From the NCBI GenBank assembly GCA_003439945.1, contig QVRM01005404.1, positions 62,001 to 126,000 on the forward strand: DNA of 64,000 nucleotides. The letters run 5' to 3'. How positions within the stretch are numbered: the first letter of the stretch is position 1; every line of letters starts with the position of its first letter. The notes under the pieces were generated by a model. The model searched no databases, was not told where the DNA came from, and was given only the letters and a program-made list of their open reading frames with translations. The position numbers and the translations under genes are program-made. Of the stretch, positions 11,772 through 24,219 are shown piece by piece. Source of the DNA: Dermanyssus gallinae (lineage: Eukaryota; Arthropoda; Arachnida; Mesostigmata; Dermanyssidae).

Positions 11772-11772
<1 letters not shown>
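11132..11772. other. KChIP intron, no feature seen
   Basis: AT-rich sequence with only short chance frames on both strands and no transposon domain. Confidence 0.4.

Positions 11773-11840
<68 letters not shown>
11773..11840. repeat. (TA)n microsatellite
   Basis: About 34 TA units run directly into the left end of the foldback element at 11841. Confidence 0.97.
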
Positions 11841-11843
<3 letters not shown>

Positions 11844-12588
11844 GGTATTACAGGAATATTTGATCAACGATATATGGAATTGTAGAGCTCGTTAAGGCAA
11901 ATATTTTTTCCAATGGAACATGGTCTCTAAGAGGCCCTGTTTCGGAATGAGAGTTAAATTACTACAATTTGTGACATTGGTGTTTTTGCCCGACATAGGA
12001 GCATAGAATGTGCTGTTGCGAGACAACCAGGTTTCCTAGACAGAAGCTAAACACACCGCCGTGCTCGTGAGAAAATTCTACTTCTTTCGAAGAACTCATA
12101 AGACCGGTCAGAAGGTGCTACATAGTCGCTTAGAAGAGAATTCGCCAAAATGAAGTTATTTTATTAAACTTCACGCCCGATACCTCAAAATCATTACCTT
12201 ACGACCACTTAGCGCTCTAAACTAACATATTCAGGCAAATGTGCATTTCATGACGATCATTTTGGTACCAAACTTATGGCAAGCTGTGGTTGCGGAGTAA
12301 TTACGATTTTTTGGTGGGATGTCCAGATTAAGTGCATGCTTCGAAAGAAGCAGAATTTTCTCACAAACACGGCGGTGTGTTTAGCTTCTGTCTAGAAAAC
12401 CTGGTTGTCTCGCAACAGCACATTCTATGCTCCTATGTCGGGCAAAAACACCAATGTCACAAATTGTAGTAATTTAACTCTCATTCCGAAAGAGGGCCTC
12501 TTAGAGACCATGTTCCATTGGAAAAAAATATTTGCCTTAAAGAGCTCTACAATTCCATATATCGTTGATCAAATATTCCTGTAATACC

Positions 12589-12591
<3 letters not shown>
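11841..12591. mobile_element. foldback (long-TIR) non-autonomous DNA element, 751 bp
   Basis: Left arm 11841-12092 and right arm 12339-12591 are inverted copies of about 252 bp that differ at about seven positions by eye. The outer ends read CAGGGTATTACAGG. A unique core of about 250 bp has no useful frame. Both ends abut TA, fitting a TA target as used by Tc1/mariner-type elements, but the flanks are (TA)n tracts, so a true duplication cannot be told apart. The unbroken symmetry suggests a young or gene-converted element. No transposase of its own is seen. Confidence 0.85.

Positions 12592-12651
<60 letters not shown>
12592..12651. repeat. (TA)n microsatellite
   Basis: About 30 TA units follow the right end of the foldback element. 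Together with the tract at 11773 they look like one TA repeat split by the insertion. Confidence 0.97.
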
Positions 12652-12657
<6 letters not shown>

Positions 12658-12709
12658 TACGTACAAACTACATATAATAACAGGGTTGATCTTTTTTCTC
12701 GCTTTTCAG

Positions 12710-12757
12710 GATGAGAACATCTCGAAGTCAATGGCAGTGTTGGACACAATCCTGTGA
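12710..12757 (+). CDS. KChIP: KChIP terminal coding exon
   Basis: Acceptor ttttttctcgcttttcag is followed by 15 codons, DENISKSMAVLDTIL, and TGA. Phase 0 agrees with the exon ending at 4946. Joined, the protein ends SCTK-DENISKSM..., which matches the KChIP tail (typically SCQKDENIMRSM). The intron is 7,763 bp and holds at least three transposons. The foldback element ends only 118 bp before this exon. The exon is too short to stand out as an open frame, and the call rests on phase, splice site and homology to the family tail. Confidence 0.9.
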   Translation, partial: DENISKSMAVLDTIL

Positions 12758-13640
12758 TGTCGTGCGGTTGTTGAAAAGTATAATCTCCTTTTGCCACAAC
12801 TAGATGCAAATACATAATTTTTTCTCTACCGTTATAATCCATGCGTGGCTATTAGATCACTTTTAATGTTAGTAGCAGGAGTATTGGCCATCGAATGATT
12901 TTTTCCTTAACCGGAACACCAATGAGAAGGTGGGGTCGAGGGCATACGAAATCCTGTCACACCATAATTAACCTGCAATTGCCACATGACAGGATAAAAT
13001 CGCTGCCTGAGCCCCGCAATATGAATGAGATGTGAGCGCATATGTAAGTGTGATTAACTAAAGAATAGAAATGAGACAGAGAGAAAGAAAGCGCGCGCAA
13101 GAAAGAGGTTGGATGGAATGAGCTGAAAATCAGAGCTGCTATTTGCGTGTACGCCAAGGTTTCTGACAAGTAATTAAAAACAATGAATGAACGAGAACGG
13201 ATGATAAATATATTTGTGGTGAAGGCTTAGTTCAGGAATGTTTCTGATTATGACTCGATTTAATGTTCGACACATGAATGTGGTGTCATTTCTGGCACTC
13301 ATTTACTGATCTTTGACTGTCTGCGTTGTTTGGTCATCTCCAGCTGGATAGCCTATTTAACTTTTGAATAGAAACTACGCACAGCTACCATTGTATTTTA
13401 AGCATAAATTATATCATTGGCATGAGAGACATATCTGCAAAAAAGGAACACGAATCAGGAGAGCGCACGGCTTCCGATGAAGTGATCGGTCCCACAGTTC
13501 ATTCAACCCACCCGGGCGGGCCCTGGTGTCTCGGCATATGTCATATAAGATAGACGTTTACCGTTCGTAATACCGATCTAAGTGAGTCAAATTGTAAAAT
13601 ATTGTTGGGTCTACGTTTGTTGTTTATTAATAAATTACAT
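12758..13640 (+). other. probable KChIP 3' UTR and downstream DNA
   Basis: No frame of note. An AATAAA lies at 13629-13634 and could be the poly(A) signal, although AATAAA is common by chance in such AT-rich DNA. The transcript end cannot be fixed from sequence. Confidence 0.3.
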
Positions 13641-16600
13641 AATGTAAGAGAGTGCCGGTTAGAAGACTCAAGTCTCTTAAGCATCGGGCTTATGGTTGAG
13701 ATTTCATCTTTTGTAAACGAATCCTCCGTTTGGTTTACGTTTGCTCTAAATAGTTTTTATCTTCTGCCCTCACATCAGTAATCTCACTTCAATGTTGGAG
13801 TCGAAACCAAGCAGATCAATACAGGCCAACTTACGTCTGCACGAGACGTTGAAGCCGCAAAACACAGGGAGACTTAGGCCGTGCCTGCCAGACATTACTT
13901 CTCTGCTGTGTGCCGTAGGTGGGCTATCAATCGGGTCCCTATCTATCATCCAATACGAGTCTACCTATAAAAGGTGATCAACTGCTTCGGTCTAGTTTTA
14001 GAGCCCATGTGCCACATCACGTTGCAACATGTTGCGTTTCAAGGACACGACAACTAAGCAGTGCACAGTGCATGAAAATACTCACAAAAAAAAACTAAAG
14101 TTGGCTCACGCATTTAGACACGACCAAACCACGATAAAGCCATAATCAAAGATATAGACGACCAAGCCATTGGTATAAGAGATTGAGTTTGGACTTCTAG
14201 GTTCATCGTTTGTCGCGCTTATAGCACCAACTGTAGTTGTGGCTGTCCTTTCCTTGACAAGTGAAGGCATTGAGAGGACACATATCCTAGATAGGGATAT
14301 TAATACACATCCGCAAAGAAGTTATCAAGTGAAGTATGAGCATCAGATAGTAAATATGAATATAACTATTCTGAGAAAAAAATATAGGCAATATTTTAAA
14401 GCCAACTTAATCATACTGTCGGACCGATATGAATAACAATAATATGAGTTATAAATTCACCAAGACTACGGATGCGTACGAACAGTAACATAGAAAGGAA
14501 CGCCGAAACGTATTATGCGCTAGAATAACGAGACCGATCACTACACTTATTTTGTTGGAACCTATGGACAGTAAGTCACACCCCCAAGCTCTTGCATCGC
14601 GGAGCGTCACAATACAGAGGTTAGTGATCAATATTCGTGTGATTTTTATGCCGACTTTTATGACACACTAACACAAACAAAACCTACTATATACACAATG
14701 TTGATGGACAACAGAACAGACACAATAACAAGGTATTTAAAGTAGAGATTAAATTTGTAAGTACATTTAATTGTATGAATTTAGCAGTCCGGGTTTGTCC
14801 AGGTAGTTCGATAGCTGTTAAGATAAGAGCCATCAAAATGTTACAAACAAAAATATAACTGACAGCAACAGAGCACAACAACAGAAAAGCGATTTGCACA
14901 GCATTGACGGCTGCAGTGATATAGTAACGAGACGACTACGCAGACTGGAACTGTGACAGAGAGATCACCAACTACAGCGACGATAACAACAACAACAGTG
15001 ATCGAAATCTAGACTATAACACTTATGTTATGCGTGTTAGCAATGGTGTTAACATGGCGATCACGGGATGCTCGAGCGTGCTAGATGTACCACAAACAGT
15101 AGATGTGTATGCAATACACGTTTCCGCTACTGTTGTGTTATACTCGCCTCCTTTCTCAGCCGTAATCTAACTCAACGCATTAGCTGCCTACCTAGCTTGA
15201 TGCTGTATGCGTTTATTTGCTGTCTCCGCTGTACGAGATATCCTATCGTAGACCAAAGCCAAATTAGCAAACCGTCCGCCATTACCATGTCAAAACGTTG
15301 CCATATGAACAAGTGTGCGTTATGTATTCGCAGCTTTTACATAAGAGACATGCCCAGCAAAACAAACGGCCGTGCAGAAAAGAAGGAGAACGGTCATGAC
15401 AAGTTTCGGCTAACTTGGGACCTTTGCCGCTATTAAGTTGGCAAGTAGAGCCACTCGAATCTTGACAACGAAATCTTGATGAGTATTGACAATGGCGACG
15501 ACGATAAGCAGCCAACGTCCGAAAGTTGTAAGACGCTGAGAGGACTAGAACGTCCAAAGGACATACACTTACGCCAGCAATTAAAACTGCTTTTAGAAAG
15601 GAAGTATCGAATTAGAAGTGGTTTTCAAAGTAGATGCCAGCCAAGGAGAATCTATTGATTGTCCCTATTGACAAATTAGGGCATCCAATCAAGTTACTTC
15701 CTTGGCAGCCCACCCTAACCCCATATAGAAACGCGATCGTCGACCACTCTTCGCGACTGAATTCAGCATCGGCAGGTGATAACTAATTACTGCGTGCACT
15801 CAGTCGAAAACATAGCCAAAATTCAAGCATATTGCAGAGGTGCTGTAAAAAAGTTTAAAGCTGTACGCGTTCTAATTTATGTAGTATGCGCTTGCGTTGC
15901 AGAGGAAACATTTCAAACTTCTCGCGAGAATTCGAATTCTATCGATTATGCAATTTTTCTTATCGTAGGTACGCAAAACAAAAACGACGCCATAGATTGA
16001 AACGTGTAATTGCGTTTCCCACTGACTCAAATCGGTGTTGTTGTGTTGCCAATTTTAAACTAATTATAATAGGCCTATACTGAAGATTCTATGAAAATGC
16101 TGTTTGACCCTACTGTTTTAGTAAATGCTAGAAACGATCAAGGCTATTTCATAAAAATTATTGTTTTTAATTGGAGATGATGCTTTAAGATGTCTTAATA
16201 TCTATAACTTAACCGGTACTGACCCGAGAGATTACTGAATTATCACTTTTAAATTGATAACAGCAGTTACTACACGTAATAAATAGGCTAGGTGCAAACA
16301 GCAGAGATGATAACAATAAGAAACACAAAAAGTACAATGATAATTCATGTTTAAATATCGTTTCCAGTGTTTTACATCCCTAGCTTCTCAGCCATACGTG
16401 GACCCAAAAGTCCAAATACGGTTAAGAAGCATAGAATATTTTCTCTGTCATTCTTACAAAAAGCAGCAATTTTATTATACCTTAAATATACCAAAAAAAG
16501 ATTACTATTACTGCAGAATAGCTCTTAATTATTCTGAAAATTTCGAATGCGTGCATCATGTCTATGATCATTGTTTACAGCTGCTAATGCATGAGCTATA

Positions 16601-19600
16601 TTACACATCTGAAAGAGCATCACTGACGACAGCTTAACGCTGTACTAGGGTTCTAGAGCATAGAGCGTGAAAGGTTCCAGACTCTGTCAACAGAAACGCA
16701 AACCCAATGGACAGACGGGTGCCGTTCGGGACTAAAAGACATCGATGCAAATGCGAAAAGAAATACCGACGTTGGCATTCTCTAGTCTAGCCTTGCCGCG
16801 CCATTCTGACGGCGATCTTCTCCTATACCATTGTCTAAGCTCCGCGCTAATCAGGGTCGGACTAATCACGTACGTCAGCGCACTTTGTTTCGAATTGCCC
16901 GTCGAAGTGATTCCCATACTATTATTTTGAAACTTATTTTGGTTTCTTCATTTGCGTTTTACTCTAAGTCAAGTAGTAGTGCAAAGTAATAGACTACCTA
17001 AATGCATTTTTCGACCAGCGTCTCACTCATGCCGAGCGCTATGTGTACAGTCGCCCGCCGATTACGCATTCATCATGCGCACGCAGCAGGCTAACATGTA
17101 AAAAACAAGAAGTTGTTAACACGCTAACAACTCTTGCCCGCGTGTCAGGGCAGGAGACTCAGCTCATAGCGCGGAATCAAACCAATCTTTAGAGTACCGT
17201 CGTTCGACGCCCAATCTTGGCGGTCATAATTACCTCCAATGATGTCCAGTAGTTGCCCACGCAGCGCAATCACTTACTGTGACCACGCAAAATATTATTT
17301 TAAAACGATATATGGCATCAAGGAAGGTCGATTATATTGCAATAAGTAAAGCGCTGTCGTTGGGCTGTTAAAATGGTTCTAGTGATTATTGTGAATGACC
17401 ACAATTATTCTAGTCCCCCTAGAGGCAAATTGAAATAGGAGGACTGTGAGTGAGAGATTGAGCGTGAAAGGTGTTGCTGCGAGTCGAATTTCGAAAATAT
17501 TGTTTTTTCTTAGCAGCAGTCCACACCAAATGAATGCAACGATGGCGGTTGCGTCTCTCTCTCCGACAGAACTACACGTTTTTTCACGTACTCATTGTCT
17601 ACAAGCAATAACACGAGCAGTAATACTAGTAGATCGATGGAAACGATTGTGAATACGTAACTGCTGTTCTGCTCAGTTTGTTGAGCTCGCCTATCAGCCA
17701 TCACCGACACTGAGCTGTATTCTTGGTTTAATCCTAGGCGAGATTTGATTGCTTCGATTTAGACGTTTGTGATAGACATCATGTCGCGCCTGGTTGTTGG
17801 TTGGTCACCCGAAGCACAGCGGAACAATGAGGACACCTACTATCTAGTAGCAACAACAACGCATCTTTGTCGTTAACACAAAAACAATGACATTGGTAAA
17901 ACCAATAACAACAACAGTGATTGTTTAGATCGGCTGCGTATGCGCGGTTAGTTTAAGCATACACGCTATATGCAGTTGCCTGCAAAATAAGACTCCTTCC
18001 TCCTATAAGAGATGGCGGTACGTCATGGCGTAGTGAGCAGATGAAACCATAATTCATAAACAAATTATATGACCTACGAATAGGCAAACAAAAGCAATTA
18101 CACATAGCTTTTAGCGTGGATATAGGAGGTTTAGACCCTAGTTTATGCGAGGTTGAGGGGCTCGAGGTAGGCGAGGACTCCAGACATCGTAGCCTAATCG
18201 TCCTAACTCTATGTGGAGAAAGAGGACATAGGGGCTTCTCGCTCAAAGCCGCCATAGCGTGGATTCGACATGACAAACGTCCCATTTCAGCTCCGGTACA
18301 CGATATCGTGCTAGCTCAGGCGGCGAGAAGACGGTCGTGCCTGCTAGCTGAGAGCTTTGCATGCGCAGTTGGTTCGTTTGGATATGCAATTATATCAGTT
18401 GGGAGAGTCAAGGCATGTAGGCCACAGAAAATCGTAAACCGGTTATTAACTTGCCATGTAAAGTTAACGTTGAAGCATAAAACAACATTAATTTACCCCT
18501 TTTCCCGTCCCTACCAATCCTGCTTCTAATTGGACCGACGAGATGCTGAGAACGTAAAGTCAACAATAAGATGTCTCGATCTGCTCGAAGAAGACGCAGG
18601 ACAACGTTAGCAGATCTAGAGTTCGTATACGTGCAGCGTATAGAAGCATGTCCAATGCACTTCCAGAGGGTGATGTATCTGGGAGCGCTAAAGGTGCGAC
18701 ATAAAACTTTTAAATCGTTGATCATTTAGGTAGGAACAACGCGCGTGTCTTAAATATGTCATCTTGTGTCAACAGGTAGGCAGGACAATCTTTTTGTAGA
18801 CTGTGAAATAGCAATAGCAGTAATGTTTAGTGCAATGGCCGAACTATACCAACATACTGCAATGTCAACATAAGACAGAATCAAATCAATTCGATCATGC
18901 ATGAGCTTACTATTCTAAGCGAATAAAATTGGCGAACGCCTAGCCGCCACTTTAGGACGACGAAGCGGTCAGGACTGTTACGTAATTTGAGCGCTTCCGA
19001 TATGCCAAACGTGGGTACAACAAACAGAACGAAAGAGAATCACTGGAAATCCAACTTATCAGATACAGCGGACAGATGACGAGACGATTAAGAAAAGCAT
19101 TAAAAACACGGTAACTAAATTGCATGTAACGAATCATCATTTAAGTGAAAAATACAGAGGAAGGCAACAAATTCGTCTTCATTGTAGGTAGGCTTTTTTA
19201 GCATTTCGCATCTATTCGTTAATGAAGCATCGAAGTTTTTAAACAATGAACGTGCAACTAAGCAGGCATATTTGAACGCATTTTATATACGGCCTTTAAA
19301 ACAAACATGCTATCGATTTGGGGCTCTTCTTCCATCGCATTTATAAAAAAAGATATCTCGTGCACAGAACGCTGTATGCAACAAGTGGGCCGCCACGCTG
19401 TGTTTTGCGCCGAGATTAGCTGTAAACATTTTGTAGGTTGAATCACCAAGATTAAAAATTGAAGGGATTCCACAGGACCTTTCACTAATTAAGCCTTGTG
19501 GCCATACGGTTTCTAAAGGCAAAACGGGATCAGTATAGTGAGCGTGGAGTTTGTAGACTGTAATGCCCACAAAAGACATTGACGGTAACGTTATTTGAAA

Positions 19601-20765
19601 GATAAAAAGGTTCTGAGCCTCTGTTAAGTGAAAGTCGCAGAGTTTCACCAGATTTCCAGTTTCTGCTAGCCAATGGCCTTACACGGTTAAGGAAGCCACG
19701 CGTACGAACATAATAATATATTTATAAAGCATTTTATTCTGCAAACAAATTTTGCAAATGAACATAATCAAATTCCCATGATATTCTTTGGTCACTTGCT
19801 CTGAAATTAGAACAGCGCCCTCACAAGCGAAAACATGTATTCATGAAAGTGTGAACATTTAAAAGTTGCACTTATATAAACGAGTAAATGGATTCCATTT
19901 ATGCGTTTCTATTATGACAAAGAAAAACTTTGCAATAAGACTTACTATTGCGTTGCTTGCACGATTTTATTCAGTAACCGACAAAATGCTCTAATTTAAT
20001 TCTTATTGGGGTCTTGCTATCTTCTAACTGTTGATATAATAGTTTTGGAGCGATGTACAACGGAACTGGCGCCACTTAATATTTCTAATTGTAGAGTAAT
20101 ATGCGAAAATACTCCTAAGGAACTGAGGAAAGGTAGCTGAGTAATAAGCCTCAGTGCTTTGGATCCAAAGGTTGTGAGTGCATATGCACGGCTGGTTATT
20201 CTCAAATTGGTTTATATAGTTTTCACTTTAGATAAGATAAATGCCCAAACATACTACAATAGGTCACAACCGATAATAAATAAAAGCATAAAGTATGCTA
20301 ACTCAAGACTAAGAATATTTTGAAGTTGTATTATGCTTGTGTCTAGCAGTTTTTTTTTCATTTGTAATCAAAAAGGAACACTAGAGTAGTTTGCGCAATT
20401 GCCCATCTGGGTATATTGACATCCAACAAAAGTCACTAATTCTACTCGTTTGCTCCGTTTGATATGCGATCATTGTAAAATTAGAATAGAATAGAGAGCT
20501 CATTTACTCATGTAATAAAGGTTAAGGAATGACTGGTCGCAGGCGAGGCTTATGTAGTCGTTCTGTTGTGAATATTCCTAGCCAAGCGCCAGGCGAACAT
20601 ATTATTGATGCGCTCCATTCTCGCAACGCATCTGGGCACATACATTGTTTGGCTTCTGCGATAGTTCGGCCGCACTTTAAAGAAATGATTAATAAAACAT
20701 GCGCCCTCAAGTTAATCTAAAACCTGTCTGTCATTATTCCTAGGTGCGTCCATTAAGAGCGGTAA
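13641..20765. other. 7 kb without a recognisable gene
   Basis: I see only short frames of chance type on both strands. A TATA-like ctataaaagg near 13968 is followed by a 39-codon frame (ATG near 14030) rich in Lys and Thr that I do not recognise. Some GC-balanced stretches (13440-13560, 17950-18400) may be old transposon bodies but show no domain. Confidence 0.4.
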
Positions 20766-21660
20766 TACTCTAATAATAATAATGTCTTTCGAAATACACA
20801 GTCGATCTATACAAACGAAGATACACTTCAGCCTCCTTGACAATGAAACAGCGGAACAATATGTTCACAAGTATGGCTGCTGCTTTGACTAGTTCTTTGA
20901 TATGTACGGAGAAAATAAGGTCCACCGAGATTAAGATTCCAAGATCCCGCGTCTCGTTAGCCGTGTTGACCCGTTGAGTAAGTAGTTTAGCTCGAAGGAG
21001 CCGTGTTTCACAATGATACACTTTTGAACGAAGAGCTGTCAACGCACCACCGACTGACATCGCTCACCGCAGGAGTCGATCGCACTATGAATTTTAAGAT
21101 CGTCTGCGTACAAAAGATATTTAACAGTCGATGGTGTATAGAGTTTCATATCTAGGACAAATATTATGTACAATAGCGGAAAGACGCAGCTTCTCTGCAG
21201 CACGCCAGATGGTGCAGGGTGCAGGCTGCTTCGAGCTTAGTTAATTAACTACAATCTTGTAATCGATTCTGTCGAACGCTTTTTCTGATCAAAATAAATG
21301 CAATGGAAATGCCTGTTGGCGTTTATGTATAATGCGCAGTCCTACACGCAGATCGCCGAGACACAAAACTATGTTAAGCCGCATCGAATAATTTGTTTAC
21401 AGTCGTAAATCGTCAGTCAATTGGTTATGTGTCTGACTAGAGCTCTTTCAGAAACTATGCAGGTGGCGGAGCACTGCGACACGGGACGATAATTTTGACG
21501 CGTTTTTGGTCCCTTCTTGTGTATCGGGGTCATAATGCTTTGCTTGAAAAACGTGGGGGTTTTGGAATCATAATGCGAGCGCTCGAAATCTGCTTTACAG
21601 GCTTCGTCTAAAGTATGGCTAGTTATTTAAAAAATATAGGCGAAATGTCGTCAGACATGT
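20766..21660 (-). mobile_element. CR1-like LINE remnant (RT and thumb)
   Basis: Minus-strand text in order: EKAFDRIDYKIVVN (about 21290-21250), then LLYADDLKIHSAID (about 21125-21085), then RDLGILISVDL and ILFRCFIVKEAEVYLRLYRS (about 20950-20800). The last part is close to the thumb of the CR1-like element at the right edge of the window (RDLGVTVTPEL, MLFRCFIIECPM), so both belong to one family. The catalytic YADD is kept, but frame breaks and a lost GVPQG block kill this copy. Confidence 0.75.
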
Positions 21661-21723
21661 GGTTGCATTTGGGCTTTAAACGCAGCAGTTCCAAGTAAAT
21701 GTCACGTTCGTGGAAGTCGATCG

Positions 21724-22200
21724 GTGAGTCGTGGAGAACTATTAATCGTTGTCGTGGGAGATGCGCTGGTTACTGGAGCAGGGTTGAACAAGGACGAGAA
21801 ATGCGAAGCCAGTAGCTCAGCCTTATCCTCGTCTTTCGATACAGAGCGCGAGTCTGATTCCTGGGTCGGAAGGGCTTCATTGCTGCATGTTGGCGTATCG
21901 GAACAGAGCCCTGCTGTCTTTCACATTCAACTCCGTCAGATAGCGAAATTGCTTTGTTGCCTTCGTGGGGTTTCGGTAAAGCAAAGAGCACGACTCGGAG
22001 TTCGGCAACAAAGCGATAACTTGGTCGAGACGCGATACATAAGCGCGAATGATCTCGATCTTCTTATTAACGACAGTGGACATAGAGCGGTCTTGCTGGC
22101 GAATGGCGGTCCACTGCCAACAAAGAGATTGAAAGAGGTATGCTTTGCGTTCTCCACAAGCTTGCCAATACCCTGACAACGTTTGCTGCTGATGTAAACG
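21724..22200 (-). mobile_element. possible 3' part of the gypsy remnant
   Basis: All three minus frames are fairly open and lie directly downstream of the gypsy integrase-like text, so this may be the decayed end of the same pol gene. I could not place a definite integrase catalytic motif. Base composition resembles the neighbouring gypsy block more than the flanks. Confidence 0.3.
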
Positions 22201-22289
22201 CCATATTTTTTAATTTAAAAATCCTTTGGAAAGTTAGTCGACGTTTAGTATATGCACCTCGCTGTTGATTTATACTAGATCGATGCCTA

Positions 22290-24000
22290 CCGTACACTAC
22301 CTGTGCGGAGGCACCGGGAGCGGCCTCGGCAATTCCCGCGGGTTGTTTCTGGCATAGCTTCGGCATGCCGTGCGGTTACTAATCTGTTGTTCAGCATCAT
22401 TGGTGATGCCAGGCCCAAATACGCTTTGTAGTGCGAAACAGAGTGCTCTCCCTTTACCTTGAACGCAAGGAGCACCTTCCGGCACTCGGTCGTCGATACC
22501 ACGAAAGCAGTTCCACGATACATAAGCACGTCCCCTGCATTCGCCGCACATTCCAAGAAATCCGCGCCTCAGTCACGATGCTGGATCTATAAGACGGCCA
22601 CCGAATGGCGATGTATTTTTTTATCGCGTTCATCATTGAATCCTGTTTGGTAGAACGCTTTATTTGGATGCTCTCGCCTGAGAGCTACATACAGGAGAGC
22701 ACGGCGACGTCCTGCTGTAGGTGGCGACCTCTGAATCGGGATGCGGGATCGCGGTAGCGTGTCAGCGATATACATTTTCTGGCAAACACTTCCTGGAACA
22801 TTGTCAAGTTTAAACTGACTTCAGAGCCTAAAGAGCATTTTCTGTATTCTAGTTGAGAATGATGGCATTTCGTTATGCCCAATAGCTTCCAGCGCACCAT
22901 TTCGCACTGTCAAGTATTTTCCTATGATGAAGAAACGAAAATGTTGGCAGGCAAATATAGTAACACAACGAATGTTTCATTTTCAATCTGTGATGTTGCT
23001 TTTTGGTGAGACTGGTAGATGTATAGGAGACTGGTTTGTCTTCTTGCAAAAGGGCAGCACCAATTTCACGCGAGCTGGCGTCGACACTAAAGACAATGTC
23101 TTCGTTCACAGCAAAATCGGCTAACGTCGGTGATCTATAAGGTGGTTCTTTAAGGTCTCTTAATGCGCGTCCAGCTTCCTTTGTCAATACAAAATCTATG
23201 TTTGTACGGGTAAGCGCACACAGCGCTGCGGTTCTGCACGTTTTTTAAGATCTGCATTTTGCCACATAACAGCAGCAGGTTCTAGTACTTTGAATTTTGC
23301 TGCTAGGCCGAAATCACCAGGGTCATTCGGTTTGTTTTGGTTGGTTTGCTAAACACAAGGCAATTTTCGCGCCAATCGGTGACGGAGTTTATTGCTTGAG
23401 TTCGCTTCTAAGATGTAAAAAACGAGCTTGGGCGATTTGTAAGACACCGAAAATGGAGGAGCAACGAGTCTGCATCAAGTTCTTTGTTAATGAATAAATC
23501 ATATGCTCTAAAGTGATGAAAGTTTTACAAATTGCATATAACGATCTAGCAGTGTCCTGAAATTACGCATGCGTGACGCCGTCGATTTCGCGACGGGCGT
23601 GAGGAGACCAAAGATGGCCCCCGTTCGGAAAGGCCTTTGACGTTAACTACAAAAGAAAACGTTGAAAAACATCGTCATAGTTTTTTCAAGAGTTGCCGAA
23701 TTACTGACAGGGAGATAGCCGAGGAGTTGAAGATCATTTATGAAACAGTGGTAGCAGTCCTGACCGATAGTTGATGCGTCAGATCCCATCCCGAGGAACC
23801 ATTGAGTTGTTGCATGGCGTCAATAACAGCTACGCGGCTGTCAGGCACTGCGATTCCCTCCTTTGTTATGGTGTATCCGATGAAACAGACACCTTGCCGA
23901 CAGTATTCCAGCTTGATTTTGTAAAGGAGTCCTATGTGGCGACACCTGTTGAAAAATACGCAAATATCATTATTGTGAGTCCCTTTATCAGTGCCAAAAA
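22290..24000 (-). mobile_element. Ty3/gypsy retroelement remnant, interrupted
   Basis: Minus strand, 5' to 3': an RT end at about 23910-23790 (LEYCRQGVCFIGYTITKEGI, then VAVIDAMQQL), RNase H with ADFAVNEDIVFSVDASSREI and GAALLQEDKPVSYTS at 23120-23000, then an integrase N-terminal-like stretch near 22560-22400 (AGDVLMYRGTAFVV). This is the pol order of Ty3/gypsy elements. Stops and shifts abound. A mariner fragment at about 23440-23775 splits the RT end from RNase H. No LTRs were found. Confidence 0.75.
23440..23775 (+). mobile_element. mariner transposase 5' fragment inside the gypsy remnant
   Basis: The + strand reads MEEQRVCIKFFVNE at about 23452-23493, which is the start of many mariner transposases (MEKQRVCIKF...). 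After frame breaks the second HTH reads CRITDREIAEELK (about 23693-23731) followed by VVAVLTDS. The DDE domain is absent. Its position between two gypsy pol pieces shows that it inserted later than the gypsy element. Confidence 0.7.
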
Positions 24001-24219
24001 TCGAAAAATATCGATTGTTACGCCTGTCAGATCTCCAAAATATGTATGCTGGACTTCAGCGAAACGTCCAGTGCATCCACGATTCCAAATGAGAGTCGTC
24101 TGAATTGAAAATTCCTTCATTTGGTGGAAACGTGCATATGCTACTGCTAGCTTTATCAAGCGGGAACTGTCAGAACACAGATAAAGCGTCGACAACAGTG
24201 TAGTACTGGGCACGCTCAT

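Noticed and set aside
18116..18529. 137-codon + frame and 110-codon minus frame over the same bases
   Set aside because: Both strands are open, there is no domain, and no splice or promoter context is visible.
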